From Pseudomonas sp. S09G 359 (GTDB lineage Bacteria > Pseudomonadota > Gammaproteobacteria > Pseudomonadales > Pseudomonadaceae): a stretch of 64,000 bases of DNA. The notes under the pieces are model-generated. The model was not told where the DNA came from. It did no database searches and worked only from the letters and a program-made list of their open reading frames with translations. Each line of letters begins with the position of its first letter. Position 1 is the first letter of the stretch. Made by a program: the position numbers and the translations under genes. The stretch is taken from contig NZ_CP025263.1 of NCBI RefSeq assembly GCF_002843605.1, forward strand, positions 5,671,501-5,735,500, written 5' to 3'. This document shows positions 1 through 9,260 of the stretch, piece by piece.

Positions 1-100
1 CTTGCTCCCGATGGTGGCATTTCAGGCACCGCATGCAGTGACTGATCGACAGCTATCGGGGGCAATTCGAATCGTCGCACCGCCCCCTCCCACATTAGAT
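1..100. repeat. REP doublet (REPIN-like), truncated by window edge
   Basis: Two inverted GTGGGAG-family arms are separated by a short spacer, but the left arm is cut by the window start. The right arm (about 52-98) is unusual: a CGGTGCGACGATTCGA segment sits inside the arm between the CCCCCGA and GTGGGAGG parts. The same inserted segment occurs in the element at 13249. REP doublets in Pseudomonas are mobilised by RAYT transposases; none is visible in this window. Confidence 0.75.
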
Positions 101-117
101 GTGCGGTGTTTTGAAGA

Positions 118-2151
118 ATGGGGATGATGATGAGTGCGTTGCAATCACGCCGCCTGCGCTACGGCGTAGGCGCGATCGCGTTGGTATTTGCCTTGCTGGC
201 AGCGTTGCGGCTGGTGTTTGTGCTGGGCTTTTCCGGCCTGGCCCCAAGCACCCCGGCGCTGCTGGAAACCCTGGGCATCGGCCTGCGTTTCGACCTGCGC
301 CTGGCGGTGTTGCTCTTGCTGCCGCTGGCCGTGCTGGCGTGGCTGCCACGTTGGAACCTCACCACCTTGCCGGCCCTGCGCTGGCTGGCGCGGGGCTACC
401 TGGTGGTGGCGCTGGCGGTGGTAGGCCTGGTGTATATCATCGACTTCGGCCACTACGCCTACCTCGGCGTGCGCATCAATGCGACGGTGCTGCGTTACCT
501 GCAAGACGCGCAGATTTCACAACAGATGGTGTGGGAAACCTACCCGGTGCTGTGGATAACCGCCTGCTGGCTATCGGCTGTGGCGCTGTGGGTTTGGGCA
601 TTGGTATGCCTGGAGCGACTGACCCTGGACCGCGCGCGCCAGCCCATCAGCGCCGCGTCGTTGGCGGCGGTCTCGGTGATTGGCCTGGTCGCCGTGCTGC
701 TGGCCCTGCTCGGCCGCGTCGCCAACCTCAACCTGGAAAACCCGGTGCCACTGCGCTGGAGCGATGCGTTCTTTTCCGGCAACAGCCAGGTGGCCGCCGT
801 GGGCCTGAACCCGGTGCTGTTTTTGTACGACACGCTCAAAGTCGGCCAAGCGCAATTTGATGAACAGCAGGTGCGCGAGCATTACCCGCAAATCGCCGCG
901 TACCTGGGGGTGGATCAGCCCGATGCACAGTCACTGAATTTCACCCGCGAGCAAGGCGTGCAGCCGTATCGCCTGGCCGGTACGCGCCCGCCCAATGTAA
1001 TTTTCGTAATGCTCGAATCCCTCGGCACCAGCGCCGTCGGGGCCTATGGTAACCCGCTCAACCCCACGCCGAACCTGGACGCCCTGGCCAAACAGAGCTG
1101 GTTCTTCAAGCACTTCTACGTGCCCGTTACCGGCACGGCCAAAACCGTGTGGGCCAGCATCACCGGCGTGCCGGATGTAACCCGTCAGGAAACGGCCACA
1201 CGCAACCCGCTGATCACGCGGCAGCACACGCTGATCAACGCGTTCGAGGGTTACCAGAAGTTCTACATGATCGGCGGCAACGCCGGCTGGGCGAATATCA
1301 ACGCGCTGATCCGCCAGAGCATCGACGGCGTGCAGCTCTATGATGAAAGCCACTGGCGCTCGCCACGCGTGGATGTGTGGGGCATCTCCGACCTGAACCT
1401 GTTCAAGGAGGGTGACGCGCTGCTGCGCACGCTGCCCAAAGACCAGCCCTTCTTCGCCTACGTGCAGACCGCCGGCAACCATCGGCCATTCACCATCCCC
1501 AAGCTCAATGATGGTTTCCAGCTAAACGACGTGACCCTGGAGCAAGCCCAGGCAGCCGGTTCGCGCAGCGTCGAGCAATATCAGGCGGTGCGCCTGCTGG
1601 ACTACAACATCGGGCGCCTGATGGGCATCGCCAAGGCCGGCGGTTATTACGACAACAGCATTTTTGTGTTCTTCGGCGACCACAACACGCGCATCAGCCA
1701 GATCCCGCACATGGCGCCCGCTTTCGAACAACTGGGTCTGGAAAGCAATAACGTGCCACTGCTGATCCACGCCCCCGGCCTTGAACCACGGGTAATCGAA
1801 GAGGCCGTAGGCCTGGCCGACCTGTTGCCCACAGTGGCCGGCATGGCGGGCGTGCCCTTTCGCAACGGCGCCATGGGCCGTGATATCCAGCAACCGGCGC
1901 CGGAAGGCGAGCGCGTGGTGCCGCTGGTATTGCGCGAAGGCACGTTCCCGATCATCGGCGGCGTGACCCAGGACTTTCTGCTGCAGATGCAACATGACGG
2001 CAGCTCGCCGACCCTGCACGACCTGGCGTCGCCGACGCCGCGCGAGGATGTGGCGGCGCAGCATCCCGAGGAATTTCAGCGCTTGCAGGGGCTGACGCGG
2101 GGCCTGCACGAGAGTGCGCGGTTGATGCTGTTCCGTAATGTGCGGGAGTGA
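118..2151 (+). CDS. LTA synthase/sulfatase-family membrane phosphoglycerol transferase-like protein
   Basis: About 677 residues. The N-terminal ~200 residues hold about five hydrophobic membrane segments; the C-terminal part (from ~290) is an alkaline phosphatase/sulfatase-fold domain. Visible motifs are NVIFVMLES (metal-binding Glu), TGTAKTVWAS (candidate catalytic Thr) and FFGDHNTR (metal-binding Asp-His). The family transfers phosphoglycerol or phosphoethanolamine groups or acts as a periplasmic phosphodiesterase; the substrate here is unknown. Several in-frame ATGs (118, 124, 127, 130) leave the start uncertain. The TGA abuts the stop of the convergent cytochrome gene with no gap. Confidence 0.85.
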   Translation: MGMMMSALQSRRLRYGVGAIALVFALLAALRLVFVLGFSGLAPSTPALLETLGIGLRFDLRLAVLLLLPLAVLAWLPRWNLTTLPALRWLARGYLVVALAVVGLVYIIDFGHYAYLGVRINATVLRYLQDAQISQQMVWETYPVLWITACWLSAVALWVWALVCLERLTLDRARQPISAASLAAVSVIGLVAVLLALLGRVANLNLENPVPLRWSDAFFSGNSQVAAVGLNPVLFLYDTLKVGQAQFDEQQVREHYPQIAAYLGVDQPDAQSLNFTREQGVQPYRLAGTRPPNVIFVMLESLGTSAVGAYGNPLNPTPNLDALAKQSWFFKHFYVPVTGTAKTVWASITGVPDVTRQETATRNPLITRQHTLINAFEGYQKFYMIGGNAGWANINALIRQSIDGVQLYDESHWRSPRVDVWGISDLNLFKEGDALLRTLPKDQPFFAYVQTAGNHRPFTIPKLNDGFQLNDVTLEQAQAAGSRSVEQYQAVRLLDYNIGRLMGIAKAGGYYDNSIFVFFGDHNTRISQIPHMAPAFEQLGLESNNVPLLIHAPGLEPRVIEEAVGLADLLPTVAGMAGVPFRNGAMGRDIQQPAPEGERVVPLVLREGTFPIIGGVTQDFLLQMQHDGSSPTLHDLASPTPREDVAAQHPEEFQRLQGLTRGLHESARLMLFRNVRE

Positions 2152-2526
2152 TTATTTGGGCTGGAAGGTTTCGAGGTACGCCAGGATGTTTTCGATCTTC
2201 TCCGGGTCGCTGATGCCCCAGAAGATCATGCGCGTACCGCTCACCACCTTTTTCGGCGCCTCGATATAGGCGGCGAGTTTGTCGCGGGTCCAGACCACGC
2301 CGGAATTTTTCATCGCGTCGGAATACTGGTAATCGGTGGTGGTGCCGGCGGGTCGGCCGATGATGCCGTTGAGCTCCGGGCCGAACCCGCCGCGCGCGCC
2401 TTCACCAATGCTGTGGCAGCCGCCGCAGGTCTTGCTGAAGAGTTTGCCGCCGGCCTCGGCATCGCCGGCTGCAAGGGCCGATCCGGTATTGAGGGTCAGG
2501 GCGAGGGCGAACAAGGCGTACTTCAT
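2152..2526 (-). CDS. small class I cytochrome c
   Basis: 124 residues with a signal peptide (MKYALFALALTLNTGSALA) and a mature domain starting AGDAEAGGKLF. The heme-binding motif is CGGCH at about residues 37-41, and GTRMIF supplies the probable axial Met. Size and motif order fit a soluble periplasmic c-type cytochrome of the c2/c550 type, an electron carrier. The chosen ATG at 2526 gives a clean signal peptide; the longer reading frame to 2556 would put ten non-hydrophobic residues before it. It is convergent with and abuts the upstream sulfatase-family gene. Confidence 0.9.
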   Translation of the reverse strand: MKYALFALALTLNTGSALAAGDAEAGGKLFSKTCGGCHSIGEGARGGFGPELNGIIGRPAGTTTDYQYSDAMKNSGVVWTRDKLAAYIEAPKKVVSGTRMIFWGISDPEKIENILAYLETFQPK

Positions 2527-2569
2527 GACGGGCTCCACAACGGGTGATGCTGGCAATTATGCCTGTTTG

Positions 2570-3112
2570 TCAGGAGCGCATGCCCATCCAGATCACCGCT
2601 TCGGTCCAGGCCGTCACCACGGGCGTCAGCATTTTGAACCAGGGGTCGTTCGTATCGATCTGCGCCGCCGACTGGTCGTGGTGATGCTGTTCTTCATCCA
2701 CAATCGAGGCAATGGCCGCCACCGCCTGTGGGTCGATATCGCGCAGCACCTGCAGTTGGTGGGCGAGGTGTTTGAGCACCACGCTTTCCACGGCCACGGT
2801 GGTGGTCATGATCGCCTTGCGACCGCACAGCCCGGTCAGCAACCCGAGCGCCAGCCCGCCCAACCCACATAGCCAGTAGCTGCGGCAACGCGGGTAACCC
2901 CGGCGCTGCAACTCGGCCTTGAATACCGCACGATGGCGGCGCTCGTCACCCAGAAACTCGGTGAGTTCGGCCACCAGGCTTGGGTTGAACGCGCGCGCCA
3001 TGAACAGTTGGCCGCTGTAGATACAGATCGCGCCATGCTCACCAGCGTGGTCGACTTTGATCATGCGGTTGCCGAGGTTCTTATCGGGCAGTGAAACGGC
3101 TGGGGCATTCAC
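2570..3112 (-). CDS. Coq7-like (demethoxyubiquinone hydroxylase family) diiron protein
   Basis: 180 residues. Diiron-type carboxylate/His motifs are present in order: DHAGEHGA, DERRHRAVF, VESVVLKHLA and DEEQHHH, with a hydrophobic segment around residues 90-105. This is the ferritin-like Coq7 fold, which hydroxylates C6 of 5-demethoxyubiquinone in ubiquinone synthesis in aerobes. The motifs support a Coq7-family assignment, but Pseudomonas often has more than one ubiquinone hydroxylase, so the symbol is withheld. It lies 43 bp upstream of the cytochrome c gene on the same strand, so co-transcription is possible. Confidence 0.8.
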   Translation of the reverse strand: MNAPAVSLPDKNLGNRMIKVDHAGEHGAICIYSGQLFMARAFNPSLVAELTEFLGDERRHRAVFKAELQRRGYPRCRSYWLCGLGGLALGLLTGLCGRKAIMTTTVAVESVVLKHLAHQLQVLRDIDPQAVAAIASIVDEEQHHHDQSAAQIDTNDPWFKMLTPVVTAWTEAVIWMGMRS

Positions 3113-3294
3113 GTTTGGAGGCCTTTCCCTAGTTTTGCGCAGCCTAGCCTGAGGCTTGCAGTGGCCGCCAGCTAAATAGGCGGCCCTGACCGGTAAACCA
3201 CCAAATGACCACCCATCGTTTACGAAACATCCAATCGAACCTATCCACCGCGCCCGACTCCACCTTATTGAACCCTGATGGAGGAGTAAGGATC

Positions 3295-3675
3295 ATGGCT
3301 CAGCCATCGATTTTGGTATTGGAAGACGACGAGATTATTCGCTCGTTGATGGTGGATGTACTGGAGGACTTCGGGGCCGTAGTCACGTCTTTTCCTTCGG
3401 CAGATGAAGGGATGATCTACCTGGAGCGAGGCGACGACCCGGTCGACCTGATTGTCAGCGATGTGCAGATGCCGGGGTTGCTCAATGGTTATGACTTGAG
3501 CCGGGTGGTGGCCCATCGCTGGCCCAGCGTGCCGGTGCTGCTGACTTCCGGCAATGCCAGGCTGGCCGAGCAGTTGGGGGGTTCGGTGCGCTTCCTGCCC
3601 AAGCCGTGGAGCACCGAGCATTTATTGGAATGCGTGCAAACCGCGTTGACCCAGCAGGGGTCGTCGATGCATTGA
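3295..3675 (+). CDS. single-domain response regulator (CheY-like receiver)
   Basis: 126 residues forming one receiver domain: acidic pocket LEDDE near the N-terminus, phospho-acceptor Asp in LIVSDVQMPG, and conserved Lys in LPKPW. There is no output domain. The start at 3295 follows a GGAGG ribosome site; the frame is open further upstream to 3205 without one. It lies 194 bp upstream of bphO-bphP on the same strand. BphP here has a histidine kinase but no receiver of its own, so this protein is a reasonable, unproven phosphotransfer partner. Confidence 0.9.
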   Translation: MAQPSILVLEDDEIIRSLMVDVLEDFGAVVTSFPSADEGMIYLERGDDPVDLIVSDVQMPGLLNGYDLSRVVAHRWPSVPVLLTSGNARLAEQLGGSVRFLPKPWSTEHLLECVQTALTQQGSSMH

Positions 3676-3869
3676 TAGCGTTGCAATATCACTTCTACCG
3701 AACTTCGGCACAACCCTGATGGTCACTATGCAGGCAAGGAGCGACTTTTCTGATCCGCCGGTCAGCATATTCGCCTTGTGCGTAAGCTGACGGCTATGAG
3801 TTGTGTAGAATTGCCGCACATTTCTACGCGTCATTCATGGTCGAAAGGCCCATAGTTCGAGCTCACTGA

Positions 3870-4484
3870 ATGCATTCAAAGGCCCCTGACGTTGGTGCGC
3901 CCTCATTGCTGGAAGCGTTGCGCACAGGCACCGCCCTGCTGCACATCGCACTGGAAAAACGCTTGCCGTTTTTTTCCGAGCGCCTGGATGCCGATGGGTA
4001 TCAGCGCTTGCTCCAGGCGTATTGCGGGTTTTATCAGCCGATGGAAGCGGCGCTGTACGACAGTGGCTTGATCCCCGAAGGCTTCGATCAAGCGCTGCGT
4101 GTGAAAAGCCCCACTCTGGTGAGCGACCTGCATGCCCTTGGCCTGGATGCCGCTGCCATCCAAGTACTGCCCCGCTGTGCCCACCTGCCGGACCTTGACA
4201 CGCCCGCTGCCTGCCTTGGCGCCCTGTATGTGCTGGAAGGCGCGACCTTGGGTGGCCAAGTGTTGCGTCGGGAAATGGCCCAGCGCCTGGCCATCAACGC
4301 CGACAACGGCGGCGCGTTTCTCAATGTATACGGGGCCGAAACCGGTCGCCGCTGGAAGGATTTTCTCGATTACCTGGGCCGCCAGCCGCTGGACACCCCC
4401 GCCAGACAGCGCGCGGTGGACGCGGCCCGTTCGACGTTCAGCTGTTTTGAGCAATGGCTCGACAGCCAGGAGGTACTGCTATGA
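3870..4484 (+). CDS. bphO: heme oxygenase (biliverdin-producing) BphO
   Basis: 204 residues of the heme oxygenase fold. The N-terminal LLHIALEKRLPFF carries the likely proximal heme-ligating His (~residue 25), and YVLEGATLGGQVLRREMA carries the Gly-rich distal helix. It opens heme to biliverdin, CO and iron. The ATG of the bacteriophytochrome gene overlaps its stop (ATGA, 4 bp), the classic bphO-bphP arrangement in which the oxygenase supplies the chromophore. No strong ribosome site precedes the ATG. Confidence 0.93.
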   Translation: MHSKAPDVGAPSLLEALRTGTALLHIALEKRLPFFSERLDADGYQRLLQAYCGFYQPMEAALYDSGLIPEGFDQALRVKSPTLVSDLHALGLDAAAIQVLPRCAHLPDLDTPAACLGALYVLEGATLGGQVLRREMAQRLAINADNGGAFLNVYGAETGRRWKDFLDYLGRQPLDTPARQRAVDAARSTFSCFEQWLDSQEVLL

Positions 4485-6709
4485 AACCCGACGATTTTGA
4501 AGAACTGCTTGCCAACTGTGCCGACGAGCCCATCCGCTTCCCAGGGGCGATCCAACCCCACGGCGTGCTGCTGACGCTGTCGGAGCCTGAGCTGAATATC
4601 ATCCAGGTCAGCGCCAACGTCGGCAGCCTGTTCGGCCACGCGCCCGAGGCCCTGCTGGGCCAGCCACTGCACACCTTGGTCGGCGCCAAACACGCCCAGG
4701 CGGTGCAGGCCATGGCTGAGCACAACACGTTTTTCGACGCGCCGCCGCTGCACGTCAGCCTCAACGGCGCTGAGTTCGAAGGCCTGTTGCACCGCCATCA
4801 GGACGTGCTGGTGCTGGAGTTCGAACCCCGGCTCAAAGACTTTCAGCCACGCGCGTTGAAAGGTCGCACCAGCGACCTGGGCAAGATGCTGCAGCGTTTG
4901 CAGGCCGCGAAAACCCTGCAGGCGCTGTACGAAATCAGCGTGACCGAAATCCAGGCGATGACCGGCTACGACCGCGTGCTGATCTATCGCTTCGAAGACG
5001 AGGGCCACGGCCAGGTGATCGCCGAAGCGTCGGCACCGTCCATGGAACTGTTCAACGGGCTGTTCTTCCCCGCGTCTGACATCCCCGAGCAAGCCCGCGA
5101 GTTGTACCGCACCAACTGGCTACGCATCATCCCGAACGCAGCCTACGAACCGGTGCCGCTGCTGCCCAAGCTGCGCCCGGACACCGGCCAGCCCCTGGAT
5201 TTGAGCTTCGCGACCCTGCGCAGTGTTTCGCCGATTCACTGCCAGTACATGCAGAACATGGGTGTGTTGTCGTCCATGAGTATCTCGCTGATGAAGGGCG
5301 ATAAGCTGTGGGGCCTGATCAGCTGCGGCAACCGCGAGCCGCTGCTGGTGCCCAATGACCTGCGTACCGCCTGCCAGACCATCGGCCAGGTGTTGTCGTT
5401 GCAGATCAGCGCCATGGAAGCCCTGGACCTGAGCCGCCAGCGTGAAGAAAAAGTCGAGGCCCTGGCGCTGCTGGACCAGGCGATGAAAGCCTCGGACGTA
5501 AATGTGTTCGACGGCCTGGCACAGCAAGGCCAGTTGCTGATGGACCTGACCCTGTCCGGCGGCGTGGCAATCATCGAAGACAAACAGCTGCATCGCTATG
5601 GCAACTGCCCGGAACCGGCGCAGATCCGCGCGCTGCACAAGTGGCTGCAAAATGGCGGCGAGCCGGTGTTCTCCAGCCATAACCTGGCATCGGTCTACCC
5701 GCCGGCCGCCGAGTTCCAAAAGGTGGCCAGCGGGGTCCTGGCCATGAGCCTGCCCAAGCCGGTGGACAATGGCGTGCTGTGGTTCCGCCCGGAAGTCAAA
5801 GAGAACATCAACTGGAGCGGCGACCCAAACAAGCCACTGAACCTGGAAACTTCCGACACCGGCCTGCGCCTTCGCCCACGGACTTCGTTTGAAATCTGGA
5901 AAGTCGAAATGGCCGGTATCTCGACCAAATGGAGCCATGGCGACCGGTTTGCCGCCAACGACCTGCGCCGCTCGGCCCTGGAAAACGACCTGGCCCGCCA
6001 GGTGCTGCGCGAGCAACAAGCCGTGCGCGCCCGCGATGAGCTGGTGGCGGTGGTGTCCCATGACCTGCGCAACCCGATGACCGTGATCTCCATGCTGTGC
6101 GGCATGATGCAAAAAGCCTTCAGCTCGGACGGGCCGCACACCTCGCGGCGCATTTCTTCGGCCATCGACACCATGCAGCAGGCCGCCGGGCGCATGAACG
6201 TACTGCTGGAAGACTTGCTCGACACCTCGAAAATCGAGGCCGGTCGTTACGTGGTCAAGCCGGTGGCGCTGGATGTCAGCCAGATGTTCGAGGAGGCCTA
6301 CTCCCTGCTCGCACCGCTGGCGATGGAGAAGGGCATCGACCTGTCGTTCAACGCCGAGCCCGGCCTGCAGATCAATGCGGACCCCGAACGCCTGTTCCAA
6401 GTGCTGTCGAACCTGATCGGCAACGCCATCAAATTCACCCCGCGCCAGGGCAATATCGGCATCAGCGCCATGAGCAATGGCGAGGAGATCGTATTTTCGG
6501 TGCGTGATTCCGGCGAGGGCATTGCCCCTGAACAGTTACCGCATGTGTTCGATCGCTACTGGACCCAAACCGAAAACAACCCCACCGGCAGCGGGCTGGG
6601 GCTGTACATCACCCAGGGGATTGTGCAGGCCCACGGCGGGCGGATCGAAGCCCAAAGTGAATTGGGCCGAGGCAGTGAGTTCAAGTTCACCGTGCCCAAA
6701 TCGACCTGA
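4481..6709 (+). CDS. bphP: bacteriophytochrome histidine kinase BphP
   Basis: 742 residues in the order PAS2 (~10-110), GAF (~130-300), PHY (~320-500), HisKA and HATPase (~510-742). Cys13 in LLANCADEPIRFPG is the expected biliverdin attachment site, and FFPASDIPEQAREL is the GAF signature around the chromophore. Kinase boxes are VSHDLRNP (His527), NLIGNAIKF (Asn648), DSGEGI and GSGLGLYI. All key residues are present, so it should be an active red/far-red light-sensing kinase. The ATG at 4481 follows AGGAGG and overlaps the bphO stop. No receiver domain is fused. Confidence 0.95.
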   Translation: MKPDDFEELLANCADEPIRFPGAIQPHGVLLTLSEPELNIIQVSANVGSLFGHAPEALLGQPLHTLVGAKHAQAVQAMAEHNTFFDAPPLHVSLNGAEFEGLLHRHQDVLVLEFEPRLKDFQPRALKGRTSDLGKMLQRLQAAKTLQALYEISVTEIQAMTGYDRVLIYRFEDEGHGQVIAEASAPSMELFNGLFFPASDIPEQARELYRTNWLRIIPNAAYEPVPLLPKLRPDTGQPLDLSFATLRSVSPIHCQYMQNMGVLSSMSISLMKGDKLWGLISCGNREPLLVPNDLRTACQTIGQVLSLQISAMEALDLSRQREEKVEALALLDQAMKASDVNVFDGLAQQGQLLMDLTLSGGVAIIEDKQLHRYGNCPEPAQIRALHKWLQNGGEPVFSSHNLASVYPPAAEFQKVASGVLAMSLPKPVDNGVLWFRPEVKENINWSGDPNKPLNLETSDTGLRLRPRTSFEIWKVEMAGISTKWSHGDRFAANDLRRSALENDLARQVLREQQAVRARDELVAVVSHDLRNPMTVISMLCGMMQKAFSSDGPHTSRRISSAIDTMQQAAGRMNVLLEDLLDTSKIEAGRYVVKPVALDVSQMFEEAYSLLAPLAMEKGIDLSFNAEPGLQINADPERLFQVLSNLIGNAIKFTPRQGNIGISAMSNGEEIVFSVRDSGEGIAPEQLPHVFDRYWTQTENNPTGSGLGLYITQGIVQAHGGRIEAQSELGRGSEFKFTVPKST

Positions 6710-6853
6710 GCGGCCCGTTGCTACACCTCTTGCAAAATTCAGGCAGCCCCATGGCCGGGAACGATTGAACCGGCCAATGCCACAGAACTCATGCGCACTC
6801 AAAAGGAGTATTGATGCGAGAAGCACTCCTTCAATTGAGTAAGAGGCCTACCT
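6710..6853. other. intergenic: 22-codon ORF with a strong ribosome site
   Basis: An ATG at 6814 preceded by AAAAGGAG opens a 22-codon frame ending at 6882 (peptide begins MREALLQLSKRPTYDW). It overlaps, in another frame, the start of the 59-codon ORF at 6854. Either a very short peptide or a translational leader is possible; I cannot identify a family. Confidence 0.25.
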
Positions 6854-7033
6854 ATGATTGGTACCCCGATCCAAAGCTTTAACTTTTACAAAGTAGCCAT
6901 GCACACCGCACTCCCGGTCAAACCGGTGGAAAAACCTGAAGCCCTCCACCCCCACCAGGAGGAGCGACATAGGCAACGGCAAACGCCAGACAAGTCATCC
7001 CTGGATACCCTCGGCAACGGCCGGCTGCTGTGA
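6854..7033 (+). CDS. possible small protein, unknown function
   Basis: 59 codons from an ATG preceded by AAGAGG at 7-nt spacing. The protein starts MIGTPIQSFNFYKVAMHT and has a Pro/His/Arg-rich polar C-terminal half with no membrane segment. About two thirds of third positions are G/C, lower than the flanking genes but higher than random non-coding DNA here. It fills a ~450-bp gap between bphP and the phosphatase gene, otherwise empty. It could instead be untranslated leader. Confidence 0.35.
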   Translation: MIGTPIQSFNFYKVAMHTALPVKPVEKPEALHPHQEERHRQRQTPDKSSLDTLGNGRLL

Positions 7034-7165
7034 TGCGACAAGGAACATAAACCGTTCCTGATCACTGCCCATAAGTGCAGCGCCAGGCGCTGCACGCAAT
7101 TAACAAAACACTGACATCCGCTGCGCTACCCTCCTCTGTTCTACTTTGCTTGAGCCGTGCCCTTC

Positions 7166-9067
7166 ATGCCACAACCCGATACATTGCCCGCGGTGATTGC
7201 TGGCCCGGTGCTACGGCGCCTGGAACCGCAGCGCCTGGTCATCTGGCTGGTGGGAAGCCGTGCCCTGTCCTTGACCCTGAAACTGCAAGTGCCCCAGGGC
7301 GAATCGCAGACAATCGACCTCGACGCGCAGCACTGCCAAACAGTGCCCGTGGGGCGCCACGCGTTTATCCACCTGATCGACGTAACGCTGGCCCAAGCAC
7401 TGCCCCAAGACGTCGCTATCGGCTACGACCTGCTGGTCGACGGCGTTGGCCTTTGCGAGTGGGCGCCGCACCTGCTGTACGCCGATACCCGGCTTGCGAC
7501 ATTCGTGTTGCATAGCCGTATCCATCAGTTGGTGCATGGTTCCTGCCGTAAACCCCATCACCCGGCCGATGAAGGCTTGTTGTGCGTAGACCGCCTGCTG
7601 GCAGACGCCCACCCTGCCCCCGCGCAACGCCCAGCCTTGCTGATAATGAGTGGGGACCAGGTGTATGCCGACGATGTGGCCGGGCCGATGCTACGGGCGA
7701 TTCATGCACTGATCGCCCGGCTCGGCCTGTTCGACGAGTACCTGGAGGGCGCGGTGGTGGATGACAGCGCCAGCCTCTATGGGCATCGCGCCAGCTATTA
7801 CCATCGCGCCGACCTGCTCCCGGCGCTGGACAGTAACGAGACCCTGCGCGAACGGTTTTTTGGCGGGGTGAAAAAACCGATCTTCACCAGCAGCACGGCC
7901 GACAATCACTTGGTGACGTTGGCCGAAGTGATAGCGATGTACTTGCTGGTCTGGTCGCCCACGCCGTGGACACTGATTACCGCGCCAGCACCGCAACTGA
8001 GCAGCGAAGAACAGCAGCGGTATGCCCGCGAGCAGGTGCAGATCGAGCATTTTCGCGAAGGCCTGCCGGGCGTCGCGCGGGTGTTCGCACACCTGTCCAC
8101 CTTGATGATCTTCGACGATCACGACATCACCGACGACTGGAACCTCAGCGCCCAATGGGAAGAAACCGCCTACGGCCACCCCTTCTCCAAGCGCATCATC
8201 GGCAACGCCCTGCTGGCCTATATGCTGTGCCAGGGTTGGGGCAATCAGCCCGATGTGTTTGGTGAGGCGGTGCAGCAAACCCAGGCGCTGGCCGCCCAAA
8301 CGCCAGACAACCACCTGAACGCGGCGGCGCAGGATGAGCTGGTGCAGGCACTGCTGAAATTCCAGCAATGGCACTACGTACTGCCTACCACGCCTGCGCT
8401 GGTGGTACTCGACACCCGCACCCGGCGCTGGCGCAGCGAGTTCACCCTCAAGCAACCCTCGGGCCTGCTGGACTGGGAAGCCTTGAGCGAGCTGCAACAA
8501 GAGCTGCTGGACCACCCCTCGGCCATCATCGTGTCGCCCGCGCCAATCTTTGGCGTGAAGCTGATCGAGACGGTGCAGAAAGTGTTCAGTTGGTGCGGCC
8601 ACCCACTGCTGGTGGATGCCGAAAACTGGATGGCCCATCGCGGCGCGGCCCAGGTGATCCTGAATATTTTCCGCCATTCGCGCACGCCGGGGAACTACGT
8701 GATCCTGTCGGGCGATGTGCATTACTCATTCGTCTACGAAGTGCTGATCCGTCATCGCAACGCCGGCCCCCGGATCTGGCAGATCACCAGCAGCGGCATC
8801 AAGAACGAATTCCCACGGCGCCTGCTGGCAGGGTTCGACCGCCTCAACCGCTGGCTCTATTCACCACGCTCACCCCTCAACTGGTTCACCCGCCGGCGCA
8901 CCATGCAGGTGGTGCCGCATACCCCGGAGCATGCCGAGGCCGGCGAACGGTTGTGGAATTCGGCCGGGATCGGCCAGGTTTTTTTCAACGAACAGGGGCA
9001 GCCGGACGGGATTTACCAGCACAACGCGGATGGGAAGGTTCGGACGCGGATGGTGGCGCCGCAGTAA
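7166..9067 (+). CDS. PhoD-like metallophosphatase family protein
   Basis: About 633 residues. Metal-binding motifs of the PhoD/metallophosphoesterase fold are clear: LIMSGDQVYADD, MIFDDHDITDDWNL and VILSGDVHYSF. There is no signal peptide or Tat motif at the N-terminus, unlike classic exported PhoD, so it is probably cytoplasmic. A phosphodiesterase or phosphatase activity is likely; the substrate is unknown. The ATG at 7166 and a GTG at 7157 are both possible starts. Confidence 0.85.
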   Translation: MPQPDTLPAVIAGPVLRRLEPQRLVIWLVGSRALSLTLKLQVPQGESQTIDLDAQHCQTVPVGRHAFIHLIDVTLAQALPQDVAIGYDLLVDGVGLCEWAPHLLYADTRLATFVLHSRIHQLVHGSCRKPHHPADEGLLCVDRLLADAHPAPAQRPALLIMSGDQVYADDVAGPMLRAIHALIARLGLFDEYLEGAVVDDSASLYGHRASYYHRADLLPALDSNETLRERFFGGVKKPIFTSSTADNHLVTLAEVIAMYLLVWSPTPWTLITAPAPQLSSEEQQRYAREQVQIEHFREGLPGVARVFAHLSTLMIFDDHDITDDWNLSAQWEETAYGHPFSKRIIGNALLAYMLCQGWGNQPDVFGEAVQQTQALAAQTPDNHLNAAAQDELVQALLKFQQWHYVLPTTPALVVLDTRTRRWRSEFTLKQPSGLLDWEALSELQQELLDHPSAIIVSPAPIFGVKLIETVQKVFSWCGHPLLVDAENWMAHRGAAQVILNIFRHSRTPGNYVILSGDVHYSFVYEVLIRHRNAGPRIWQITSSGIKNEFPRRLLAGFDRLNRWLYSPRSPLNWFTRRRTMQVVPHTPEHAEAGERLWNSAGIGQVFFNEQGQPDGIYQHNADGKVRTRMVAPQ

Positions 9068-9136
9068 CCCGTCCTACACCGGTACTTGAAAGTTCGTGCA
9101 AGACTTTCTGAAAGATCACAAGAAACTGTTTTTATT

Positions 9137-9156
9137 GAATTTTTTTGAAAAAATTC
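9137..9156. repeat. A/T-only inverted repeat
   Basis: Perfect 9-bp arms GAATTTTTT and AAAAAATTC are separated by TG, in an unusually AT-rich stretch (about 9120-9250) between the phosphatase gene and the toxin remnant. It could be part of the toxin-antitoxin promoter or operator region, or a weak terminator. Confidence 0.5.
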
Positions 9157-9260
9157 TATTTCTCATGCTCTCGAGAAAAAGTGCCAGGCTCTGACTTATC
9201 TTCGCGAAAAGCCTTATCAATCGCCGATGGTCAAATGAACCTTTTTTGGTACACTCGCCA

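Noticed and set aside
5120..6400. 426-codon minus-strand ORF opposite bphP
   Set aside because: A shadow of the strongly GC3-biased bphP gene; similar long antisense frames lie opposite cyoB, obgE and the chemoreceptor and have no plausible motifs.
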